Positions 42,755-51,298 of a stretch of 64,000 nucleotides of DNA are shown here, piece by piece. Source of the DNA: Bacillus sp. FJAT-42376 (GTDB taxonomy: Bacteria > Bacillota > Bacilli > Bacillales > Bacillaceae); the NCBI RefSeq assembly GCF_003816055.1, contig NZ_CP033906.1, positions 2,666,001-2,730,000 on the forward strand. The letters are read 5' to 3'. Every line of letters starts with the position of its first letter. The first letter of the stretch is position 1. The notes under the pieces were generated by a model, which did not search any database, had not been told where the DNA came from, and was given only the letters and a program-made list of their open reading frames with translations. The position numbers and the translations under genes were made by a program.

Positions 42755-45394
42755 ATGTCAGATAATTATCAGAGTCGTGAAGAACGAAGAAGGGCCTCAA
42801 AACCCGGCAAACAGAAAAAAACTCCTAAAACCCGCAAAAACGGGCCTTTATGGAAGAAAATAGTTCTCGGTGTACTGGCAGCATGTATCGTTTTAATGAT
42901 TGCAGGAGGCGTGGCCTTTGGCGTCATCGTCGCGAAGTCCCCTTCCCTTGACCAGAAGAAGCTTAAATCCATCTACACTTCCCAGGTGTATGATAAGAAT
43001 AATGAAAAGCTCTTTGAAATTGGCGGCGAAGAAAAACGGACCTATGTTGCTTATAAAGATATACCGAAGAACGTGGAAAACGCGTTTTTGGCTACAGAAG
43101 ATGCCCGCTTTTATGAACACAGCGGAGTCGACTTCATCCGTCTTGGCGGAGCCGTTCTCGCAAACTTTAAAGAAGGCTTTGGAGCAGAAGGCGGAAGTAC
43201 AATCAGCCAGCAGGTGATCAAGAACTATTTGCTGACCAATGAAAAATCCGTGCAAAGGAAAGTCCAGGAAGTCTGGCTTGCCTTCCAGCTTGAGCGGAAA
43301 TTTTCCAAGCAGGAAATCATGGAATTATATTTAAATAAGCTTTATTACACCGGCAACACATACGGAATCGGAAAAGCGGCAGAGAACTTTTATGGAAAAG
43401 AAGTAAAAGATCTGACATTGGATGAAGCCGCGATGCTTGCAGGTATGGTTAAGGCTCCGAATAATTACAACCCGCGCGTTGAGCCTGAACGGGCAACACA
43501 GCGGAGGAACACCGTGCTTAACTTAATGGCGAAGCATGGCTTCATCACAGAAGCGGAGGCTGAAAAAGCCAAACAGGCGGATGTTACAGCTGATATCGTT
43601 GCGCCAAAAGAGGATAAAAATCCGTACAAAGCATTTGTGGATAAAATAACAGATGAAATTAAAGACAAAACGGATGTAGAAGTCAGCTCTTCCGGTTTGA
43701 AAATTTATACAAGCATCGATCCTGATGCCCAGGATTATGTTAATCGTGTGATGCAGGGTGATGAAGTGAACTTGCCTGACAGTGAAGAATTCCAGGCAGG
43801 TCTGACATTGACAGATACGCAGACCGGAGAAATCAAGGCACTTGGAAGCCATGGACCGAAAAACGACTTTAACTATGCAACCATGCCAAAAAGGTCTCCC
43901 GGATCCACAATCAAGCCTGTTTTGGATTACGGTCCTGCGGTTGAATATTTAAAATGGTCGACCTATCATCAGATTACTGATGAAAAGTATCAGTACACCA
44001 ACGGAAAACCCTTCAAAAATTTTGGGGATAATTACCACGGAAGAGTTTCTATCAGACAGGCTTTAAAAGGATCCTATAATACGCCTGCTGTTAAGACGCT
44101 TCAGGAAGTGGGATTGGATAAAGCGAAAGAATTTGCGCTGAAGCTTGGCATGCCGAGTGAAAATTTCTATGAATCCTCCGCAATCGGCGGATATGATTAT
44201 GTTTCAAGTATGCATATGGCCGGTGCTTACAGTGCATTCGGAAATGGCGGAATCTACATTGAACCCCATGTGGTAAAATCGATCGAGTTCCAGGACGGAA
44301 CGAAGATGGATCTTGCTCCGGAGCCTGTGGCAGCAATGAGTGATGCCACTGCCTTCATTATTACTGACATGCTGCGCTCCGTTATGGAAACAGGCGGAAC
44401 GGGAGCCAAGGCAAACGTTCCGGGATTGGATATTGCGGGTAAGTCCGGAACTTCTAATGATGTCAGAGATTCGTGGTTTGTTGGCTATACTCCTTCCACT
44501 ACCCTTTCAGTATGGACAGGGAAAGATAAAGGATTGAATGTCGACGCAGGCGAAAGCGATATAGCCAAGAAAATATTCAAATCCATAATGTCAGAAGTGG
44601 CTTCTGATGATAAATCAACTTTCAAAAAACCGGCAAGTGTATCAAAGGTTGAAGTATTAAAAGGATCTAATCCTGCAGCTGCTGCCGGACCTTACACACC
44701 GGACAGCGAAAAAACAACAGAGTATTTCGTAAAAGGCACTGAGCCTTCTGAGGATACGGAGCAATACACAGAACCTCCAAAAGAGGAAGAGCCTGAAGAT
44801 GAACCGAAAACGGTGTCCAAACCGGACGTTTCCGTCAATTATGATCAGGCATCCAACGCGATTTCTCTCACATGGGGATACGATGAAGCAGAAAAGGCAA
44901 ATGTTACATTTGAAGTGACACAATCCCAGGATGGCGGCCCTGGACAGGTGGTTACAAGCACGAAGGATACGTCCTTCTCGGTTTCCAATCCTCAGCCTGG
45001 GTCGACGTACCAATTTCAGGTAACAGCCATCCGGGACAGCGACAGTTCCCGCAGCGCCCCTGCAGCCGCATCGGTTACGATTCCAGCCGCGGAAGAAGAG
45101 CCTGCACCGGATGAAGGCGGCCAGACACCTGAGGAACCTCCTGCAGACGGGGAACAGCCTCCGGGTACAGAGCCTCCTGCGGGTGAGGAGCCTCCTCCTG
45201 GCCAAGAGCCACCGACTCCTCCAGCTGATGGCGGGAATGGCGGCGGCCAAGGTCAGGGCGGTCAGGGCGGTCAGGGCGGTCAGGGAGGCCAAGGCGGCCA
45301 GCAGCCAGGCCAGCCTGCTACACCGCCGCCTGGACAAGGCGGAACCGGCGGGACCGGCGGGACCGGAAATACCGGCGGAACAACGAATCAGTAA
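42755..45394 (+). CDS. ponA: class A penicillin-binding protein 1
   Basis: 879 aa. Bifunctional peptidoglycan polymerase and crosslinker. Cytoplasmic basic tail, one membrane helix (about 36-60), GT51 glycosyltransferase with Glu115 in ATEDARFYEH, transpeptidase with Ser384-Thr-Ile-Lys387, Ser440-Tyr-Asn442 and Lys563-Ser-Gly-Thr. Then a fibronectin type III-like domain (about 690-780) and a Pro/Glu- then Gly/Gln-rich tail of about 90 residues. GpsB (32108) is its known partner. The tail is encoded by 9-base tandem repeats. Confidence 0.97.
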   Translation: MSDNYQSREERRRASKPGKQKKTPKTRKNGPLWKKIVLGVLAACIVLMIAGGVAFGVIVAKSPSLDQKKLKSIYTSQVYDKNNEKLFEIGGEEKRTYVAYKDIPKNVENAFLATEDARFYEHSGVDFIRLGGAVLANFKEGFGAEGGSTISQQVIKNYLLTNEKSVQRKVQEVWLAFQLERKFSKQEIMELYLNKLYYTGNTYGIGKAAENFYGKEVKDLTLDEAAMLAGMVKAPNNYNPRVEPERATQRRNTVLNLMAKHGFITEAEAEKAKQADVTADIVAPKEDKNPYKAFVDKITDEIKDKTDVEVSSSGLKIYTSIDPDAQDYVNRVMQGDEVNLPDSEEFQAGLTLTDTQTGEIKALGSHGPKNDFNYATMPKRSPGSTIKPVLDYGPAVEYLKWSTYHQITDEKYQYTNGKPFKNFGDNYHGRVSIRQALKGSYNTPAVKTLQEVGLDKAKEFALKLGMPSENFYESSAIGGYDYVSSMHMAGAYSAFGNGGIYIEPHVVKSIEFQDGTKMDLAPEPVAAMSDATAFIITDMLRSVMETGGTGAKANVPGLDIAGKSGTSNDVRDSWFVGYTPSTTLSVWTGKDKGLNVDAGESDIAKKIFKSIMSEVASDDKSTFKKPASVSKVEVLKGSNPAAAAGPYTPDSEKTTEYFVKGTEPSEDTEQYTEPPKEEEPEDEPKTVSKPDVSVNYDQASNAISLTWGYDEAEKANVTFEVTQSQDGGPGQVVTSTKDTSFSVSNPQPGSTYQFQVTAIRDSDSSRSAPAAASVTIPAAEEEPAPDEGGQTPEEPPADGEQPPGTEPPAGEEPPPGQEPPTPPADGGNGGGQGQGGQGGQGGQGGQGGQQPGQPATPPPGQGGTGGTGGTGNTGGTTNQ
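45250..45300 (+). repeat. 9-base tandem repeat in the ponA tail
   Basis: About five units close to GGTCAGGGC, each coding Gly-Gln-Gly, in frame, within ponA. Confidence 0.85.
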
Positions 45395-45405
45395 AATAGA
45401 CTGCG

Positions 45406-45439
45406 AAAAAGCCGCTTGCTATTGCAAGCGGCTTTTTTC
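45406..45439. terminator. bidirectional terminator between ponA and ypoC
   Basis: AAAAAGCCGCTTGC / GCAAGCGGCTTTTT with a TATT loop. The last codons of ypoC lie in the hairpin. Confidence 0.93.
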
Positions 45440-45955
45440 TTCCTTTATTTTCAGGAGAGCCATTTGTTTATGATGCATTTTTTCCAGCTCTTCAAAAAGC
45501 TGTTTTAACTGGATGAATGAGTGAAATTGAAGAGGATTATTCATAATATAGGATAGCCTATCTTCAACATTCACCGGTTTTCTTGTCAAGGGCCCGATGC
45601 TGCTGGATACAGACGGGGCGTGCTGTCCATTTATCCAGTGGATACAGGCTATAAAAGCGCTATAGGAATAACCCATCAACGCCAAATCTGCTTTCCCTCT
45701 TTTGTTTTGGAATCTTCTCTCCTGCTCTTCTTTTGCCGCTGACCAGGCCTTGAACAAGTGCTCAATGGGCTCCCTCCCATGATTCCACGGCTCATATGGA
45801 GCGGTTCCTTCATTTTCAGCGAGCATATCGAAAATCAGCGGGTATTTCCCGATTGTTTTAAGAGGATCCTCTCCCGGATCCAGGGATAATTCCGTTTCCT
45901 TCATCATAGCAGGCAGCATAAAGGACGGCGGAATGTTGAAGCGTTTATTTGGCAT
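45419..45955 (-). CDS. ypoC: YpoC-like protein
   Basis: 178 aa, helical, with PYEPWNHGREPIEHLFKAW, DLALMGYSYSAFIACIHWIN and VNVEDRLSYIMNNP, characteristic of YpoC. Function unknown; always encoded after nth and before ponA. ATG at 45955 lies 11 bases inside the nth end with AAAGGA upstream, so translation is coupled. Its terminal codons form part of the terminator. Confidence 0.88.
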   Translation of the reverse strand: MPNKRFNIPPSFMLPAMMKETELSLDPGEDPLKTIGKYPLIFDMLAENEGTAPYEPWNHGREPIEHLFKAWSAAKEEQERRFQNKRGKADLALMGYSYSAFIACIHWINGQHAPSVSSSIGPLTRKPVNVEDRLSYIMNNPLQFHSFIQLKQLFEELEKMHHKQMALLKIKEEKSRLQ

Positions 45956-46610
45956 ACTGGATAAGTCCTTTTTTCATTCTCTTTGTGCCTTCCCTGCACA
46001 TGTGGAATAAAGGACACTCCGCACATTTTGGAGCCTGTGCCTTGCAATGGTACCTTCCGAAGAAAATCATGCGGTGATGGGTATCAGACCATTCTGAAGA
46101 AGGAATTTTTCGCATCAGCGTTTTCTCCACTTCCAATACAGAATCTTTCCATCTGCAGAACCCAAGTCTTTTGGAGACTCTCTCCACATGAGTATCAACC
46201 GCTATTGCCGGGATGCCAAAGGCTACAGACACGACAACATTTGCTGTTTTCCGGCCCACTCCGGGCAATTTCACCAGCTCGTCCCTGTCCATCGGAACCT
46301 CCCCGCCATACTGTTCCAGAAGAAGGGCACAGAGATTGCGGATATTTTTTGCTTTATTCCGATACAGACCAATCGAGCGGATATCTTGCTGCAGTTCTTC
46401 CAAGGTGACAGCAAGATAGTCTTCCGGTTTTTTATACTTGCTGAACAAGGATTTTGTTACTTTATTAACGAGCACATCCGTACATTGCGCTGAAAGGGCT
46501 ACAGCGATGACAAGCTCAAAGGGATTATCATGGACCAATTCACAATGGGCATCAGGAAAAAGCTCCCCCATGGTATCGAGAGCTTCCCTCATTTGAATTT
46601 TTGTCAGCAC
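45945..46610 (-). CDS. nth: endonuclease III (DNA glycosylase/AP lyase)
   Basis: 221 aa. Excises oxidised pyrimidines. Helix-hairpin-helix LVKLPGVGRKTANVV with catalytic Lys121, and Asp139 in AVDTHVERV. The 4Fe-4S ligands are in CKAQAPKCAECPLFHMC (C-x6-C-x2-C-x5-C). Middle gene of dnaD-nth-ypoC, 27 bases after dnaD. Complete. Confidence 0.96.
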   Translation of the reverse strand: MLTKIQMREALDTMGELFPDAHCELVHDNPFELVIAVALSAQCTDVLVNKVTKSLFSKYKKPEDYLAVTLEELQQDIRSIGLYRNKAKNIRNLCALLLEQYGGEVPMDRDELVKLPGVGRKTANVVVSVAFGIPAIAVDTHVERVSKRLGFCRWKDSVLEVEKTLMRKIPSSEWSDTHHRMIFFGRYHCKAQAPKCAECPLFHMCREGTKRMKKGLIQYAK

Positions 46611-46637
46611 GTCCGATCCTCCTTTCGACAGTCCCCT

Positions 46638-47339
46638 CTAGTTTTCGAGCCAATTATAGAATGGGACTTTTCTTTTATAAGGCTCGTTTGTATTTGAATC
46701 CGGCTGGCGAGTTTTACCCTGGCTTTGTCTGAATTGGCGGGAATGGGTTTTGGCTTGCTCAATCGATTTAATTCCATTTCTTTTCCACTCGAACAGAATT
46801 CGGTCAATGTACCGGAAATTGAGCTTTCCTGAGATGACCGATTCCCTTAATGCTGCTTTGATGATGTCGTGATCATGATGATCCTGATCGATCCAAATCC
46901 CAAGTGTTTCACATTCAAAAGGAGATAAAGGACGCCCGAATTCCTGCTCAAAAACAGAATAAAGGCTTTCTTCTGTCACTTCAGGCTCACACTCTTCTCT
47001 TTTCGCCTCTGTCAGGAACCGGTAAAGCTTGTCCCAAAGAGGTTCAAGAGAGTATTTTTCAAAACGGACGGATTGGATTTCTTCATCTTCGATTTTCAGA
47101 AACCCTCTCTGGATCAGGCTTCTGAGCATCATAGAGCAGTCCGGGGAAGAAGCAGACATTCTTCCGGCAAGCTCTTCCGGTGTAGGAAATGGCTTCCCCT
47201 GCTGGATATAGAGCTGCACCTGAAATAGAAGCAGCATTTCTGGTTCTGTGAGTCCGAGTTTTGGATAATTCAGCAGAAGGACACCGGGGATGGATAGAGA
47301 CCCCTCTAACTGGACGGAAACAAACTGTTCTTTTTTCAT
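46638..47339 (-). CDS. dnaD: primosome component DnaD
   Basis: 233 aa. Helps load the replicative helicase at oriC and at restarted forks. N-terminal winged helix (MKKEQFVSVQ...), and C-terminal DDBH2 domain with EFGRPLSPFECETLGIWID and AALRESVISGKLNFRYIDRI, ending in a basic tail (YKRKVPFYNWLEN). ATG at 47339 follows AAAGGGGGG. Operon dnaD-nth-ypoC. Confidence 0.94.
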   Translation of the reverse strand: MKKEQFVSVQLEGSLSIPGVLLLNYPKLGLTEPEMLLLFQVQLYIQQGKPFPTPEELAGRMSASSPDCSMMLRSLIQRGFLKIEDEEIQSVRFEKYSLEPLWDKLYRFLTEAKREECEPEVTEESLYSVFEQEFGRPLSPFECETLGIWIDQDHHDHDIIKAALRESVISGKLNFRYIDRILFEWKRNGIKSIEQAKTHSRQFRQSQGKTRQPDSNTNEPYKRKVPFYNWLEN

Positions 47340-47430
47340 TTTTATCCCCCCTTTTTAAATCGTTTTTGTCATGCTTGCTGTTCATTCCAGCTATAATTTA
47401 ATCTTCTGGCTCAAGGATATGCTCCATAAG

Positions 47431-47470
47431 CCGCATCTGTACAGATCTCTTCCTGTCTGTACAGATGCGG
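47431..47470. repeat. 15-bp perfect inverted repeat between asnS and dnaD
   Basis: CCGCATCTGTACAGA and TCTGTACAGATGCGG with a 10-base spacer. No T run on either side, so not an ordinary terminator. Each arm itself contains the palindrome CTGTACAG. Confidence 0.85.
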
Positions 47471-47501
47471 CCATCATAAGATTCTCTTACTTATATGGCT
47501 G

Positions 47502-47528
47502 AAAAAAGTCTCCAATAATGGAGACTCT
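47502..47528 (-). terminator. intrinsic terminator of asnS
   Basis: AGTCTCCA / TGGAGACT with a short loop and six U on the minus strand. Confidence 0.88.
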
Positions 47529-47542
47529 CGTTTGTTTGATTA

Positions 47543-48835
47543 TTAAGGGTACAAACGGTTAAGCAGACGCGGGAATGGGATAGACTCCCGTACATGCTCC
47601 ACTCCGCTGATCCATGCTACAGTCCGTTCTAATCCAAGACCAAATCCTGAATGAGGCACGGAACCATACTTACGTAGTTCAAGATACCACTTATAGGCGC
47701 TGCTATCCAATCCATGTTCTTCCAGGCGCTGCTGAAGCAGTTCCTGATCGTGAATTCTTTCAGAACCGCCTATAATTTCACCGTACCCTTCCGGAGCAAT
47801 TAAGTCGGCACAAAGCACAACATCCTCACGGTTTTTATCAGGCTGCATATAGAAAGGCTTGAGAGAAGTCGGATAATGAGTAATAAACACCGGTTTGTCA
47901 AAGCTTTCCGCTATCGCTGTTTCATGAGGCGCTCCAAAGTCATCTCCCCACTGAACATCATCGAATCCTTTTTCATGAAGCAATGTTAGCGCATCATCAT
48001 ATGTGATTCTAGGGAATGGGGCTTTAATGTTTTCAAGCTTTGACACGTCCCGTCCCAGTGTATTCAATTCTAATGCACAATTTTCCAGTACGCTCTGAAC
48101 GATGAAAGATACATAATTTTCCTGAACAACAAGGTTATCCTCAAACTCATAGAAAGCCATTTCAGGCTCAATCATCCAGAACTCAATTAAATGACGGCGT
48201 GTTTTTGATTTTTCAGCACGGAACGTCGGTCCGAATGAAAAGACTTTTCCAAGAGCCATAGCTGCTGCTTCCATGTATAGCTGGCCGCTCTGGGAAAGAT
48301 AGGCATCCTCATCAAAATATTTCGTGTGGAACAGTTCGGATGTCCCCTCAGGCGCGCTGCCGGTAAGAATTGGAGGATCTACTTTAGCAAACCCTTCTTT
48401 ATTAAAGAATTCATACGTTGCGCGGATAATCTCGTTTCTGATTTTCATCACGCTGTGCTGGCGTTTAGACCGCAGCCATAAATGACGGTGATCCATCAAA
48501 AACTCAGTCCCGTGCTCTTTAGGCGTGATCGGGTAATCTGTAGCCTCATGAATGACCTCCACGTTCGTTACGCCCATTTCATAGCCAAAAGGAGAACGCT
48601 CGTCCTCCCGGATGATTCCCGTCACATAAACAGACGTTTCCTGAGTTACAGATTTCGCTTTTTGGAATACTTCTTCCGGCACCTCAGCTTTAACGACTAC
48701 ACCCTGAATGAATCCAGTCCCGTCTCTTAATTGCAAAAAGGCAATTTTCCCGCTGGAACGCTTATTGGCAATCCAAGCTCCGATTGTCACTTTTTTACCT
48801 GTATACTGATGTACTTGTGATATGGTTGTTTTCAA
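47543..48835 (-). CDS. asnS: asparaginyl-tRNA synthetase
   Basis: 430 aa, class IIb. N-terminal OB-fold anticodon domain ([30 protein letters not shown]), motif 2 [20 protein letters not shown] and motif 3 [15 protein letters not shown]. The start is TTG at 48835 (MKTTISQVH), matching the B. subtilis N-terminus and length, after GGAGGG. No T-box in the leader; a plain SigA promoter precedes it. Confidence 0.96.
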   Translation of the reverse strand: MKTTISQVHQYTGKKVTIGAWIANKRSSGKIAFLQLRDGTGFIQGVVVKAEVPEEVFQKAKSVTQETSVYVTGIIREDERSPFGYEMGVTNVEVIHEATDYPITPKEHGTEFLMDHRHLWLRSKRQHSVMKIRNEIIRATYEFFNKEGFAKVDPPILTGSAPEGTSELFHTKYFDEDAYLSQSGQLYMEAAAMALGKVFSFGPTFRAEKSKTRRHLIEFWMIEPEMAFYEFEDNLVVQENYVSFIVQSVLENCALELNTLGRDVSKLENIKAPFPRITYDDALTLLHEKGFDDVQWGDDFGAPHETAIAESFDKPVFITHYPTSLKPFYMQPDKNREDVVLCADLIAPEGYGEIIGGSERIHDQELLQQRLEEHGLDSSAYKWYLELRKYGSVPHSGFGLGLERTVAWISGVEHVRESIPFPRLLNRLYP

Positions 48836-48883
48836 TTTCAGAATTCCCTCCACGGACTCTTTGTCCGAATATGTATGTTTTCT

Positions 48884-48913
48884 ATTATACTAATCCTCTT
48901 CCCGGATGGTCAA
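48884..48913 (-). promoter_or_regulatory. SigA promoter of asnS
   Basis: -35 TTGACC (48913-48908), 18-base spacer, -10 TATAAT (48889-48884). The short leader contains a CGGAC/GTCCG hairpin immediately before the GGAGGG site. Confidence 0.8.
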
Positions 48914-48934
48914 CAAGAGCCGGTTACGTTAAAC

Positions 48935-48953
48935 GGGCGGTTTAACACCGCCC
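48935..48953 (-). terminator. hairpin, possible terminator of aspB
   Basis: GGGCGG / CCGCCC with GTTT after it on the minus strand; weak U run. Lies beyond the repeat copy that follows aspB. Confidence 0.4.
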
Positions 48954-48986
48954 TCATCATCCCGCGCCATGCAGCTTCTTTATCCT

Positions 48987-49132
48987 TAGCTCTGTTAAAC
49001 TTAGCTGTTGATTGCAGCTAGCAGGCCGTGAGCCTCCCCGCCGCTTTGCGTCCTGCTGCTCTTAGCAGGAGTCCCGCACCTTCCACTCCAATCAACAGGT
49101 GTTAAAATCACCATCAGGCTTTAACAGAGCCT
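48987..49132. repeat. dispersed palindromic element, copy 9
   Basis: TTAGCTCTGTTAAACTTAGC at the left and GGCTTTAACAGAGCCTTA at the right are inverted. The inside has GCCGTGAGCCTCCCCGCCG, GCTGCTCTTAGCAGGAGT and TTCCACTCCAATCAACAGG. Fills most of the 320 bases between aspB and asnS. Confidence 0.88.
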
Positions 49133-49158
49133 TAAAAGCATTATGGAACTATTTTTCT

Positions 49159-50343
49159 TTACGCTTTGTGTTTCTCCATAAAGCGCTTCATTCTGGAAAT
49201 CGCTTCGGTCAGAAGATCCTGAGAGGTCGCATAGGACAATCTGACATGGTCAGGCGAACCGAATCCTGAACCTGGAACAAGGGCTACTTTTTCTTCTTCA
49301 AGCAGGGCTTCTACGAAGGCATCGACAGAATCATGTCCTGTCATTTCCGCTGCTTCTGCTGCATTGGCGAACAGATAAAATGCTCCTTGAGGCTTGATGC
49401 AGGAAAAGCCCGGTATCTGTACAAGCAAATCATACGTTTCATTCAGTCTGCTTTCAAACGCTTTTCTCATCGCTTCAACCGGCTCCTGTGAACCTCTGTA
49501 AGCTTCAATTGCACCGTATTGGGCCATGGAGGCGGGATTGGATGTACTATGGCTCGCAAGGTTCGTCATAGCGCTGATAATATCCTTTGGACCTGCTGCA
49601 TAACCAATTCTCCATCCAGTCATGGAATGGGATTTTGACACGCCATTAATGACGACTGTCCGCTCTTTAAGCTCAGGAGAAATTTCAGCAATGGATATAT
49701 GATTAGCCTTTCCATAGATGAGCTTTTCATAAATTTCATCGGATATAATGAGCAAATCGTGTTTTTCACACACTTCTCCTATAGCTTTCAGCTCTTCAAG
49801 GGAGTAGATCATGCCTGTCGGATTGCTCGGGGAGTTGATGATGACAGCTTTCGTTTTCGCATTTGCTGCCTTTTCAATCTGTTCAGGTGTTATTTTAAAC
49901 TGTTTCTCTTCCGTCCCTTCAATAATGACCGGAATTCCGCCGGCAAGCTTCACTTGCTCCGGATAGCTTACCCAGTATGGAGATGGAACGATCACTTCAT
50001 CTCCCTCGTTTAGGATCACTTGGAACAGGGTGTAAAGTGCATGCTTTGCGCCAGTGCAGACAATAATTTCAGAATGCGCATAATCCAGTTTCTGATCAGT
50101 TTTAAACTTTTCGATGATGGCATCTTTAAGTGTCTTTAAACCGCCTGATGGAGTATATTTCGTGAAGCCTTCTTCCATCGAAGCCGCCGCTGCTTTAATA
50201 ATGGCTTCAGGAGTGTTAAAATCCGGTTCACCCGCTCCAAGACCAATTACATCATGTCCTGCATCCTTTAATTCTTTTGCCTTGGCTGTGATCGCCAAAG
50301 TTGTTGAAGGTGTTAATGAAGCTGCTCGATCCGCTAATTTCAT
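49159..50343 (-). CDS. aspB: aspartate aminotransferase
   Basis: 394 aa, PLP fold type I. Interconverts aspartate and oxaloacetate with glutamate/2-oxoglutarate. PLP lysine is Lys237 in NGVSKSHSMTGWRIG; SPSNPTGMIY and DEIYEKLIY are family motifs; substrate arginine in HVRLSYATS. ATG at 50343 with GGAGGGAAC upstream. Order ypmA-ypmB-aspB-asnS as in B. subtilis. Confidence 0.95.
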   Translation of the reverse strand: MKLADRAASLTPSTTLAITAKAKELKDAGHDVIGLGAGEPDFNTPEAIIKAAAASMEEGFTKYTPSGGLKTLKDAIIEKFKTDQKLDYAHSEIIVCTGAKHALYTLFQVILNEGDEVIVPSPYWVSYPEQVKLAGGIPVIIEGTEEKQFKITPEQIEKAANAKTKAVIINSPSNPTGMIYSLEELKAIGEVCEKHDLLIISDEIYEKLIYGKANHISIAEISPELKERTVVINGVSKSHSMTGWRIGYAAGPKDIISAMTNLASHSTSNPASMAQYGAIEAYRGSQEPVEAMRKAFESRLNETYDLLVQIPGFSCIKPQGAFYLFANAAEAAEMTGHDSVDAFVEALLEEEKVALVPGSGFGSPDHVRLSYATSQDLLTEAISRMKRFMEKHKA

Positions 50344-50357
50344 TTTCCTGTTCCCTC

Positions 50358-50882
50358 CTATTTCACTGCATAATGAGCCAATAACTTTCCGGTTTTAAAT
50401 TCATAGTAATCATATGTATAACGGTCGTAACTGTCGATATATTTTACTTCCCAAACCGGCACCCGGCTTTCCTTTTGCATCAGGATGCCCATTTTGCTGC
50501 TGATCATTTTTCGGGGAGAATAATTCTTTTCTGCAAGATTTTCTGCTTGTTTTGCGGTAATCCCAGCAGACAATTCCAATACCGCCGGCTTAGCACCGAG
50601 GTCCCTTGCCGGAAGGAGTGCGACTGACTCTTTGCCTTTAGAATTTATTCCGTGTACAGCATAATAAGAAGCAGGTTTGTTATCCGAGCCGGGATAAGGT
50701 CCGTTAAACGTGGTCACCTTATCAGCAGATACCAGCATTCCTCCGCTGATCACGGCAGATTTCGCACGGTTCTGCCCTTTATTCAGCTCATTTATACCGC
50801 CCTGAACGGCAGAAAACACGTACCAGCCGGCAGCAAGAGCCGCCATAACAGCAATAATTGCGAACAGCCATCTTTTTTTCAT
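50358..50882 (-). CDS. ypmB: membrane-anchored protein YpmB
   Basis: 174 aa. One N-terminal membrane helix (RWLFAIIAVMAALAAGWYVF), then an extracytoplasmic part with two PepSY-like units (GITAKQAENLAEKNY; VPVWEVKYIDSYDRYTYDYY). Function unknown; the DUF5590/PepSY type is often linked to protease inhibition or cell-wall processes. ATG at 50882 with GGAGCGG; an upstream frame lacks a site. Confidence 0.87.
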   Translation of the reverse strand: MKKRWLFAIIAVMAALAAGWYVFSAVQGGINELNKGQNRAKSAVISGGMLVSADKVTTFNGPYPGSDNKPASYYAVHGINSKGKESVALLPARDLGAKPAVLELSAGITAKQAENLAEKNYSPRKMISSKMGILMQKESRVPVWEVKYIDSYDRYTYDYYEFKTGKLLAHYAVK

Positions 50883-50895
50883 GATGTCCGCTCCG

Positions 50896-51066
50896 TTATG
50901 TCCGGTAAATCGTGAATACAGCCTGGTTTTTATCTTCTTCATCAAGGGCCAGGCCAAACATCAGATTTTCCCGTTTCAGTGTCCGGTTTAATGAATCCAC
51001 AATTTTGTACAAATCATCAGAATGTTCTACTTTAACAGTAGAGAGAATTTCAATTTTGCTTTCCAT
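50896..51066 (-). CDS. ypmA: small protein YpmA
   Basis: 56 aa: MESKIEILSTVKVEHSDDL to FTIYRT, matching the DUF4264 family of short conserved proteins between dinG and ypmB. ATG at 51066 follows GCAGGAGGAA. The long open frame upstream of it is fortuitous. Function unknown. Confidence 0.86.
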   Translation of the reverse strand: MESKIEILSTVKVEHSDDLYKIVDSLNRTLKRENLMFGLALDEEDKNQAVFTIYRT

Positions 51067-51298
51067 TACAAATTCCTCCTGCGAACCACAAATATTGTAA
51101 CTAATATATGCCCGGGTCCGGGACAAACTACTAGTACGACAGCAAAGACTGCTGTACATGTTCCCATTATAACAAGAACCGTTCCATGTAGTGAAAATAA
51201 ATTTCTCCCTAACCCACACCAACCATTGACTAGAGGCGCAGCCTGCCCTTCTAGTCCTTTTTTTGTTTACCATTCCTTGCGCTATCGGCAGCGGAGGA

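Noticed and set aside
45111..45473. Long open frames antisense and out of frame in the ponA tail
   Set aside because: They are produced by the Gly/Gln/Pro-coding repeats; translations are Ala/Val or Leu/Arg repeats without start sites.
48836..48990. T-box leader before asnS
   Set aside because: No T-box core (AGGGTGG...) and the SigA promoter leaves a leader of only about 45 bases.
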